DNA from: Lindgomyces ingoldianus | Lineage: Eukaryota; Ascomycota; Dothideomycetes; Pleosporales; Lindgomycetaceae | Reading direction: 5' to 3' | Assembly: GCF_010093535.1 (NCBI RefSeq) | Contig: NW_022985198.1 | Span: 510,100-574,099, forward strand | DNA length: 64,000 bases | Part shown: one piece after another, positions 35,701-45,217 of the stretch | Position numbering within the stretch: position 1 is the stretch's first letter | Layout of the letters: every line of letters starts with the position of its first letter | Made by a program: the position numbers and the translations under genes | The notes under the pieces: model-generated | What the model was told of the DNA's origin: nothing | Database searches by the model: none | Seen by the model: the letters and a program-made list of their open reading frames with translations, nothing else

Positions 35701-36786
35701 TTGGAGCTGGGCTCGTTGCGCGTTGGGTTGGAAGGACTGCGTTCATGGAGCCAGAGGTTTCTAGTCCAGCAATGGCGCGAACAAGATTTCTGGATGGACG
35801 GCTCTGGTACTGCATATGTCAGTTTTCCCGGTGTATTGGGCAGTTGTGGGCTGCGGGCTGCGGGCTGTCACATCCGACTGGATGCAGCGTTCTAAGTCCG
35901 ATGTGTACGAACAATGAACGTGTCACCCAATACAGCCCCTTGCCTATGGTCGAGGGAGTCTAGAACCTTCACAAAGTTTGGAGAAGTGGTAGGCCGACAT
36001 GCAGAGCATGTGAATAGGACACGCGAGCTGCGGGGGTGGAAAGCTTTGGCGGAAGCGGTTCTTGGCTTCCAAAGGTTGTGCCACCCCTTGCCATCTAAGT
36101 ATTGTAGTCCCTCAACACCGTCCAAGAAGACAGCTCAGGGGGAAGAAATTCGATGAGATCGACATGGCAAAAACAAGTTCATGGTGTTGCTTGAAGGATC
36201 CGCGCAGGGCCACCTCAATGCAGTTAAAGCGGTGGCTGAAATGGCACTCCAACGGCCGCCACGGACGCCAGGAGGTGCCCAAAGCTTCATTTTGCGAAAC
36301 AAAGGTCACGTCACTGAGGTGCCCGCACGACAACGCAACAGAGGGGGGCTAGGGGGGGCTGCATGTGTTGACGGAGGGGGTGCGGAGCTGTAAGGAGTGA
36401 ATTGAAGCTCTAAATTGCCATCGTAACTGCGCAAAGGGAAGTATTGGAGCTGCAGAACGGCAGGAGGGCTGCAAGCTACTGCCCACAATCCCTGCTCCGC
36501 CGCACACCACCACACGGGAAGATAGGGAAGAGCGTCTGACGGTGAACACCTTCTTCCTCTTTCACTCCGCCTTTTCCTCACTCTTCCACAACACTTATTT
36601 TCTCCTTCCTCACACCCCCCCCCAGGCCACCGAAGGCACGACAACCCTTATCGTGCCTGCCCGCTTCCAATTCCGTTGGCTCTCGTACAGCTTCCTCTGT
36701 CATTGCTCGCGGTAAGTTTCTGGTCTCACGACACTCAACAAACCTCCTGTGCCCATGCTCTACCTATTTTTCCGTCTCCCTCTGCC
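32707..36786. other. Long intergenic region, no gene supported
   Basis: Four kilobases with many short overlapping frames. A plus-strand stretch at about 33890-34105 (SNGGGARERLGKCQAAQDLR, RGFRKVLGLIHGFGRKHEV) is open and polar but unrecognised. Short tandem repeats: (GAT)n at about 35293 and GGGCTGC x3 at about 35846-35868. A GTAAGT at 36711 with pyrimidine-rich sequence up to 36786 is compatible with an intron in the 5' leader of the next gene. Confidence 0.4.
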
Positions 36787-39566
36787 ATGAGCTTTCTCAA
36801 ACACCGTCCCCATCGCAAGCACATTCGGGCTTTGTGGCCAGGACACAAATCAAAAGTATCGGTAACCACTGACGATATTTCTCCTCGCAGCGAGCCAGCC
36901 GCCTTAGGATCTTCTCGTGCTTCCCCACGCCGAGAATCTGACCCCTCTCCCCGCCTTTCGCGACGAAAGTCGACCCAGACGTTGCGTCCCATCGTTTCTA
37001 CTTCTACTGCACCGTCGCCTATCAAAATGGCCACCCGCGCCACCATCACGTTCACCCAGGCGGGCATCCAGCCCCCCGTCTACGTCGTAACCTCCCTTAG
37101 CACTCCGCCGTGGGACGCATTAGAAATGAGCGTCAGTGACAGCAAGACTGAGGCTGGCGACCTCGTCTTTACCAAACAGTTCGACCACGTCCCCGCCGGC
37201 ATTTACCAGTACAAGATTCGCATTGGCGATGGCTTCTGGGTTGTAGACGAGTCCAAGGATGCGGGTAATATGGCCTCAATACAACCCGCAAGCGACAGTC
37301 ATGCTAACCGTTGCTCGCGCTATTAGCTACTGACGATGCTGGCAACCGAAACAATGTGATCTATGTGAAAGCCGATACTGACTCTGTCCCTTCCGCAGTC
37401 GTTTCAGCAAACGCCCTTCAAGAAGACTCTGCTCAGTGTGGCGTCCTCGCTTCAAAACCAGAGCTTGAACCCGCTCCGCTAGCTCAGGCGGAGGAAGAGA
37501 CGCCCTTGCTGTCCGAAAACGATGCCAAGGAGCCGTCCACCCCTGCACATAAGGATCAGGCTACTAGCGTCCCAGTTCCTTTCACGGTCGTTGAGAAGGT
37601 GCCCGACCAAGACCCGCCTCAATACGGCGACATTGAGTCGGATAGCCTTCATGAGGACTCGTCAAAACGCACAGCTGATGCCGAACCTGACTTCGAGCAG
37701 ATCGAGCCCGAGTTCCCAGTTGAGACTGGGCTCCAGCCAGAGCCAGCTTCTGTTCCAACCATTGTCGTTGAAAAGACCGATGGTGAGCCCTCGCATGGCG
37801 ACGATTTTGGGGACCATGCCACCACTGCCCAGAAGATGGCTCACGAGCAGAGGGCGGCCGACGCCTCTCCAGACGAAGTAGTAGTTTCTTCGGACTCCCA
37901 ACCTGTGGACTCCTCTTTTGTTCAAGACAACGTTAGAAATATTGATGTCCTGGACACTCAAGAGCCTCAGGTAGAATCTGGGACATTGGAAGACATATCC
38001 CTCCCCTTATTTCGTCACGAGACTTTCGATGACCTCGGGGTCGAAGATACCGGCGCTGTTGTGTCGGATCCAATTGACATCATTGAGGAAGAATCACTGC
38101 CATCTTCAACCGATCGCACAGCGTCACAGGAGGAGCAACAGCTGAGCAACATCGCCGAAGAGGACGAGGAGCTTAACGCATCTGTCGAAACTGAGTCTAT
38201 TGGAGAGCTCGACAACGGTCCGTTATTATCCCACGAGTCTGGATTCTCAGGTTATACCGCTAGTGGTGAAGATGAAGGTGTCGACCTTGATAATAGCTCA
38301 GACTTGCCTACGGAAGAGGATAGTCTGGAGGACGGAACCTATGGGTCCGAACGTGCTCCTACCTTCCTTCATGAGAATATAGGCGAGGAGCGTTACGACT
38401 CCGAAGCTCCTCTTCTCCCTCACGAACGGTCTCCAAGTCCACCAAGCATCGAGGGTAGCTCGAGCTCTTCTATGCCAAGCAGCCCACTGAAAGAAAGCAG
38501 TGCACCAACATTTCCGCATGAGAGGCCTACTACGAACGGAAAATTTTTTGCAAAGAGGACGTCGACAGGAGGTCTCCCGGATATCCTACCAAAGTCGGAC
38601 GAAGAGGATGAGGATCTGCATGATCCTTCTCTCGAACAGTTCCCGATAGGTCGCGAGGAGATTTTGGAGCGGGTCAGTAGTATTGGCCGCCAGATGCCTG
38701 AGGACCAAACTCGTGAGTCTCATCTTGAAGTTCATTCTCCTGTTGTATCTGTAGTTTCTCAAGCATGTTCATCTGTAGATCTTACCCGGAGCACCGGTCT
38801 CGAATCTGTCGTTGAAGAAAGGTCGGAGCCGGGCAGCTCGCCTGACCTACCATCCCCAGTAGTTGCGCATTCTACACCCGCTATGACCCAGTCTGCCGAA
38901 GTCTCAGTCGTACCCAGTCCCGGATCTCCTGATGAGCCAGCCAAACCCTCTGCCGCAGTTGAGGAGCTAGCTGTTGTTAGCTCCGAAACTCCAGCCGATG
39001 AGCCTACCACGTCACCTTCTGCGGCCGAGGAGCATACCGATATCCAAGCGACCCCAGTCACTAATGCTGCGGCTGTCCAGACACAACAAAATCGCGAACC
39101 TGATAAGACTACACAAAGGGAGGCCAGTCAGAGTGATGCCGAGGGTGTCCAGAAACATAATGGCCCCAATGATGGTTCCAAGGACTGGGGTAAACTATAT
39201 GATTCAATCGCTCGGCCCGCAACAGCCCTCGATCCATTCACTCCTCCGATGACCCCAGAGAGGAAAATAGAGTCGCAAGACACCGAGGCAGCCCCTGGTT
39301 CGGCTAGTGAACGCAAACATGTCCGGCAGCCGACTAGCGATTCCATGAAGATCACACCAGCACCCCCACGAGCCTGGGAGATGGATCCAGCGGACCATTA
39401 CCCCCCAGGCGCGGAGGGGGACAATCGGACCCCAACCCCTGCTGACTTCCACCAGCCCGCTCCAGATAAGAAGAAGAACTGGCTCGTCGCCTTCCTGGGT
39501 ATCGTCTTCGCCCCGATTGGCAACATCTTCGCCGCCTGCTTTGGCGGAAAGAACCAAGCTAGGTAA
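36787..39566 (+). CDS. AMPK-type carbohydrate-binding-domain acidic protein
   Basis: Two exons, 36787-37264 and 37327-39566, with a 62-nt intron (37265-37326, GTAATA donor, GCTAACC branch) that joins DESKDA to ATDDAGN; 905 aa. Start is the ATG in MSFLKHRPHRKH; the open frame extends upstream without ATG. Residues 1-75 are basic and Ser-rich. Residues about 78-175 form an AMPK glycogen-binding-type (CBM48/E-set) domain: ATITFTQAG, PVYVVTSLSTPPWDALEM, FTKQFDHVPAGIYQYKIRIG, GFWVVDESK, NNVIYVKAD. The remaining about 700 residues are Glu/Asp/Ser/Pro-rich and disordered, with five copies of a P-x-x-x-H-E motif between 38001 and 38525. The C-terminus ends with a hydrophobic stretch (WLVAFLGIVFAPIGNIFAAC) and basic tail. 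Related to fungal Crp1/Mdg1-like and AMPK-CBM proteins; role unknown, possibly tethering glycogen or a kinase to a membrane. Confidence 0.85.
38001..38525 (+). repeat. Five dispersed P-x-x-x-H-E peptide repeats in the CBM48 protein
   Basis: In-frame motif instances: LPLFRHE (about 38004), GPLLSHE (38217), APTFLHE (38356), APLLPHE (38405) and APTFPHE (38502). Consensus is [AGL]-P-[LT]-[FL]-x-H-E. The DNA between them is not repeated, so this is protein-level motif multiplication, not a minisatellite. Confidence 0.8.
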
Positions 39567-40384
39567 GCTGAGAGCATCTTATCTTCCGGGAGAATAGAAG
39601 TATTCGCTATGGCCAATTTCCGTAGCGAGGCTTCTAAACAACAACCCTTTTCTAAACTCTTTTCTTTTCCGTCTTCGCTCTACATAGAGCTAATGCATGT
39701 CCAGTGGCGCGGGTGCGGGTGCGGGTGCGGTTTTGGTACTAGGCGTTGCAGTCGCGGCGTATTACATAATGGGTTATGGCGGGAAGGCATAGAATGGCAG
39801 GGAGATTGAGGAGTGGTCATGGTGGTACATTGTTTTATTTTGTTTATTTTGTTTTTTTGGAACACCTACATGGTCGGTGCATGGCGTTTAGTGGCGAATG
39901 TTCATCAGGGAACGGCTATTCATGATAACGATGGTATGCTTCGACGATGGCATGGGTTTGTTCAAGGCATCAAGCTGTACATGGATTAAGTGGTGCGGGA
40001 TGGGTGGTGGATTGTCTGAGCTGAGTCTGTCGGTTCGTACTCTCGCCTAATTATTACCTCAATTCTTTAGATGTTGTTTATGTGAGATGAGAGCAAGTTG
40101 TGGTTTGGCGAGCTGAGTGTGATATACTTCATGCCGAGCTTGCTTACCCCAAGGTTGCTACCCTTGTGACAGTTTGCTGCGTGACAAAACTTTGGTCTGT
40201 TCTGTTTTCAAACTGATGTGTGCGTAATGTTGTCCATTTTCTAATTTTCATGCTTACATATAATATATACCTTATAATGTGACAGCTTCATGGAAAACCC
40301 TCATTCGTGACTCCAACATTCATTCCCAGACCCATCTTGTTTTCCACCTCTACTATCCACCTAATCCCTTCTCTCCCATACAGC
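39567..40384. other. Intergenic; GGGTGC hexamer repeat
   Basis: 3' flanks of two converging genes. A GGGTGC repeat of about 3.5 units lies at 39711-39731 (GCGGGTGC repeated), followed by T-rich (TTTTGTTTATTTTG) sequence at about 39833. No gene seen. Confidence 0.5.
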
Positions 40385-41761
40385 CTACTCCATATTAAAA
40401 TCTACAACCGCCCTCCCCGCAACCTCCCCTTTCCTCAGCTTCTGCACAGCCTCATCAAACTGGCTCATCCCATAAACAGTATAAATGGGCTTTAAAAGCC
40501 CCCTCTTCGCAAAATCCAACGTCTTATCCACATCCCGCATATTACTTACGAGCGTGCCCTGGACACTCCACTTCCTAAAAACCATCTGATTCGGATCAAC
40601 ATCAATATGCTGGGTTCCTGCTGGCGGGAGTCCAATACACATGATCTTGCCACCCACTCTGGTCCCGAGCAGAGAGAAGGCGGTTGGGTATTGCTGTACT
40701 GCCGTCACGAATACCGCGTGTGCGCCGATCCCGTCGCAAAGCCGGACGACTTCCTCCGCGACGTTAGGTGTTATTTTGAAGTCAATAAAATGCTCCGCGC
40801 CTGCTGTCTCGAGACACAGATTCTGCTTGTCAGTTCCGGTGTCGATGGCTACGGCCCGCAGACCCATGGCTTTTGCGAGTTGCACGCCTTGCATGCCGAC
40901 ACCGCCGCCGCCGCCTGGGAAGACGGCCCAGTCCCCGGGTTGGAGTCCGGAGTCCTTGATCGAGGTATAGATGGTGGAGGCGGAGCACATAATAGGACCT
41001 GCTATGTAGTCGGAGACGCCGTCCGGGAGGAGTGTGGTGTAGCGTTCTGGGGAGGCGATATATTGTTTGTAGGAGCCATCGACCATGAGCCCGGTGAGGA
41101 CGGCTTTTGCACAGTAGCATTCAAGGTCGGATCGGCAGAGGGAGCAGACGCCGCAGGTGTCTTGGATGGGCTGGAAGGTGTTAGTATTAGTATGTGCGCA
41201 AATATCTCTTTCTCTCTTTGTCGTATATGGCAAATCGGAAGTTAACCTTAGTAAGTTTGGTAGGGTAGAGATCGGGGGGAAGAGGAGGGGGGATTTACTT
41301 TATATCCAGCCCTCATTCCAACCTTCAAATTCTTAACATCACTTCCCACCTTCACAATCACGCCCGCACCCTCGTGTCCCGCGCACTTAGTACCGAACAC
41401 ACTCATCTTAGGGAGCGCCCAGTCGTTTATCATGAAGTGGATGTCTGAGTGGCAGATTCCCGTTGCGTTGAGCTTGATTAAGACTTCATTAGGTTCTGTA
41501 AGAGATGAGATGGTTAGTTGGCTGAGCGGAGTTGGGAGCCACGAGAGGGCGAGGATGATGGATACAGCTTGTGGTAAGACAAAAGGCCGAGAGAAGACGT
41601 CGAGAGGGAGGGAGGGGGAAGAAGAGGGAAGGGATAGCTTTACTGATTTCAGGAACTGGCACCATTTGCACTTCGACGTGGAAGTCGGGACCTTCATTGA
41701 CGACAACTCCGGCCTTGCATTCTTTTGGGATGTCGAAGACTGCTTCTTTTGCTTCGGCCAT
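40385..41761 (-). CDS. Zinc-dependent alcohol dehydrogenase
   Basis: Interconverts alcohols and aldehydes/ketones with NAD(H) in the cytosol. Exons (minus) 41761-41644, 41495-41299 and 41170-40385 give 366 aa, the usual length for the microbial tetrameric class. Introns: 41496-41643 (GTAAAG) and 41171-41298 (GTAAAT), both in frame. Catalytic zinc ligands: Cys in ATGICHSD, His in GTKCAGHEGAG, and Cys in GPIMCSASTIY. The structural-zinc lobe is QDTCGVCSLCRSDLECYC. The Rossmann motif GGGGGVGMQGVQLA is followed by VAIDTG, whose Asp predicts NAD rather than NADP. The C-terminus (AVQKLRKGEVAGRAVVDF) is typical of the fungal ADH family. It converges with the CBM48 gene. Substrate cannot be told from sequence; the family includes ethanol dehydrogenases. 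Confidence 0.92.
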
Positions 41762-42904
41762 GGTTGGTTGGGGTATTGACTGCGAGGAGTAGATTTAAGT
41801 GGCTCAGTTAAAAGGACAGATAGGGAGAGATAGATAGAAAGGAAGCGAGAAGACAGCGAGCAAGCGGGAGAATAAAGGAACGAGAGGAAGGAGCAGGTTG
41901 GAGGGAGATAAATGGCAACTTGCCCAGCGCCCGAGCCGGAAAGCGCGAAACCGCAGAAGCTACCCCTCCATCTAAACCACCTCCAGCAACATCACCGCTG
42001 TACAATTAGCCGTATCACTTTGTGCCCATGTACCCAATCTACTAGCACTGACGCATCACTGGCCGGAAGCAGAACACGCATCTCTATCTCGACACCTGAT
42101 GTTTCTGTATCGAGTTACATGCTGCAAGGTATACCGTGTACCTTTAAGACAACAAACCTGCACATCGCAAGACCTACTCACTCCACCCACGATCCACCCG
42201 CATCTACTTCAATCCCAATCTCGTCAGCTTCCTCGGTCTAAGCTCGACTCAGTGTCTGTGAATCGTGTTACGAGGCTATCATGAGACGTGGTACGAGTGT
42301 GCGGGGCGGGAGGCTTCCGCACTTCGGGCCGTCTTCATTTATCTGTGGAGAGGAGGAGGGGGATTTAAGTCTTGCCCTTGATCCGATGTCTGCAGCCGCA
42401 TGAGACTGACTGCCGATCGAGATGCGGGGAGTGGGGTGGAGCGGAACGCGGGGTTGGAGGAAGAATGTCACGAGCAAGGTTCGGATTATGGGGTCAGAGT
42501 TTCACGAAGGCACGTGAGATGCTAACCTGAATAGGTAGGTAGCCGAGGGATCTATTGGCGCCAATCTCCTGCCCTCTCTCTAAACATATCACAACATTAC
42601 AGGGTATTCTAGGACAGAATTTAGTATCTTACTAATAATGCTCTCCCTCATTCTAGCAAGACGCTTGACAGATAAACACCAACCTAGCCATGTTCCATGT
42701 TCTGTGGTAATATGCTGGACAGAGGGATGTTCAAAGATGCAGGAAATTAACAGCCTTGTGCTGCATCTTGTCACTTGGCGTGGAGCATGATAGAGGTTAA
42801 TTTAGAATAGAGATTTGTATCCTGCTAACGTTTGCCCTAGTCCTAGCAAGAGGCCTAACAGATTAACTCTATTCTTGTCATGTTCAATGTTGTAGCTACT
42901 TCTC
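41762..42904. other. Intergenic with a diverged direct repeat
   Basis: ADH promoter (GATAGATAG-rich near 41819) and the 3' flank of the GARS-like gene. No gene seen. A two-copy direct repeat is listed separately at 42612-42897. Confidence 0.5.
42612..42897. repeat. Two diverged copies of an approximately 85-bp direct repeat
   Basis: Copy A (about 42612-42700) and copy B (about 42806-42897) share the order AGAAT..., GTATC-TACTAA/GCTAAC, CTAGCAAGA-GC-TGACAGAT/CTAACAGAT, then CATGTTC-ATGTT. Identity is roughly 70 percent by eye. They could be remnants of a duplicated transposon end; the origin is unknown. Confidence 0.65.
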
Positions 42905-44560
42905 CTACAGTCTTTCAGCGGGAGTATCCTGTCGCCTGAGCCCCGGCGAAGCTTCCTCGCCTTCCTTCCTTTTAATAACCCCCTCGAACCACTCTACCGC
43001 ACCCCAGGTCGTCCATCCATATCCCCTCTCTCCCTCAGGCATTGGCGCGGGGAAAGGTCGATACGTTCGGTACTCGTGGCACTGCCATGTGCTATCATAC
43101 GCCTGAAACACAGTGTGTTCTTGGTAGTCTCCATCAAACCAATAGTATACGAACCCAGGAGAAGAGGATGCATTGTTTGCTGAGTCATCCTCTTCCTCCT
43201 CCCCCTCCCATTTTTCTTCCCATGCGTTCTCGAGCGCAGAGATGCGCGCATCTAATACAAGGTCTTTGTCCGAATCCTGGGGATTCATTTCACGGTATGA
43301 TTGCACATCAGTTATATCTCTAGCCTGCTCTCCTTGCGCCGGGAACGCTCTGTTCTGATCTGCACTGAGAGCAACACTGCACAAAGATCTCTTTTTCAAT
43401 CCGACGTGAAGCTTATCGAGTGTCCCGTTTACGCAAGCGAGAAGAACCTCTGCCAGATCCGTGTTCTTGTCAATAAGTGGGATTATGGCCTGGGTTTCTG
43501 GGTCTGGAAATACAGTCCGGTAGCCGAGCAGTTTTGGACCATTGGTAGTGAGGATAATGTTGGCCGACAAACAGCCTTTGGAAGGTCGCCCTGTTCAATA
43601 TTAATTCGTGTAATGGTGTAGTCGAGTTTCCAATGCTCTGGGGGTTGAACATACCCTCTTTGTTCAAAGCCCTAAAAGTGGGCTCTAGGATGTCTCGAAC
43701 AATGCGATTCTGGATGTCAAGTGGCAGCCTTTCCGACGGAGTTGACATATAAGTTGCCATGCCGGTTAGCTTCGGGGTAACATTTACTTCTTGAAGCCCT
43801 CGAAGGACTTTCACCGCTGGGAAGGCATAGAAGCGGTTTCCATCACTCATGGCAAGAGCACTTATCTCTTGTCCCTCCAGACGCTGCTCAATAACAATGC
43901 CTTGCTCCTCTTCAAATGCTCCGCGTCTACGAACCTGCAATAACTGCAATATTTGGTCTGCTCGGCTCTCCGGCGTGATGACATGACCGGGAACGAATCG
44001 CTCAGCTCCTCGGAAGATAACAGGGTATCGCGCTTCCATGAGATGCGAGACAGCTCGGACGAAGCCGCTGAATACCTTGAAGCTGGGTGTGGGGATACCG
44101 TGGCGTTGCATAAAGTCCTTTGCGAAGATAGGATTGCTTTCGAGACGGGCTGCCGCTTCGGTGGGGGCGAAACAAGGGATACCATCTATCCCCATCAATT
44201 TCAATCCACCACTTGGATAATTCGAAGTGGTATAGTACTGGAGGACTTACATTCCCGGAAAAGTTCCTCGGCTCCATCGCAGACGGCCTCGCGAAATCCA
44301 AGTACCGCCAGATTGATCACATGCTCTTTAGCGAATCTGACGAGAGCTTGATACCTGAGGGACGCTGGGTAGTAACTGTCAATGTGCTTCTGGATATTCT
44401 TGACTTTGGGTAAGCTCTCCACGCCTGCATTGCCGGGGTAGCAGAAGATGTGGGACACGCGAGGAGACTGGGAGAGCTTCCAGGTGAGGGTGTATTCGAC
44501 GCCGGAATCTCCAACGAGGAGGATGCTGATATTTTCATTGGGAATTATTTGTGACGGCAT
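42905..44560 (-). CDS. Stand-alone GAR-synthetase-like (PurD-like) ATP-grasp protein
   Basis: Exons (minus) 44560-44251, 44185-43655 and 43590-42905, 508 aa. Introns 44186-44250 (GTAAGT, joining ELFRE to YGIPCFAP) and 43591-43654 (GTATGT, joining NKEG to RPSKG). It follows the layout of phosphoribosylamine-glycine ligase: ISILLVGDSGVEYTLTWKL at the N-terminus corresponds to the PurD ILVIGxGGREHALAW motif, YGIPCFAPTEAAARLESNPI matches GIPVFGPxxxAAxLE, then FAKDFMQRHGIPTPSF and an ATP-grasp lid (GIVIEQRLEGQEISALAMSD). The usual fungal enzyme is fused to AIR synthetase (ADE5,7); here there is no AIRS domain. Instead the last about 150 residues are an acidic linker (EEKWEGEEEEDD) and a Trp/Tyr-rich tail. 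The REHA motif reads VEYT. Probably a diverged paralogue, activity uncertain. Confidence 0.8.
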
Positions 44561-45217
44561 TTAGAGCGATCGAGATGGATGGAGTAGGGCGATGGAAAGG
44601 ATGTTTGCGGATGAGAGGATGCAGTTCATGATTAGAGTGTGAGGAGAGAAGGAATCAAAAATAATAATAATAATATAATTAGATGTGAGGTTGAGAAGCC
44701 ACGTAAGAGTAGATGATTGTATGGGAGGCTAGTATCATGACAGTTGAGTTGGGAGGGTCTGCCACTTCGTGGTACCTTAGCACACCTACACACCTCGATA
44801 TCAGCAAAGGGTTCAAAGCGGCACATCTAAGCACTCTAAACGCTTGAAGCACCTTTTCGACAGAAATTGAGCATTATTCAACACGTCTAACGTGGTTTTA
44901 GATGAAGTTTGTCGCCTCTAGGGTAGTTTTGAGGGTGGCACTGTGATGATGCGGCGACCTTGCTGGTCCACGGTTCGCTTTCGGGTATTGCGGACACGGG
45001 CCAACTAGACATTCGGTAGACAGCCACAGCAGCCACAGCAGCCACAGCAGCCACAGCTAACAATGGCGAATTTCGACGCAAGCCACAGTTTGCGCTGTTT
45101 GTTTGAGGTCTTCATACTTCAGGTGTCGCTGCCTCAACACGCCAACCCTCAACCTCCTCCAGACATGCCTGCATAGGAAGATGCCCCTGTCTCCACCGCT
45201 AAGTACATGTCGAGGGG
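44561..45217. other. Divergent promoter region between GARS-like and CLC genes
   Basis: Contains (TAA)n-like AATAATAATAAT at about 44660 and the tandem nonamer repeat listed separately. Short upstream ATGs occur at 45063 and 45164 before the CLC start. No gene seen. Confidence 0.5.
45021..45056. repeat. Tandem 9-bp repeat CAGCCACAG, 4 copies
   Basis: Four perfect head-to-tail nonamers in the CLC upstream region, about 160 bp before the start codon. Confidence 0.9.
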
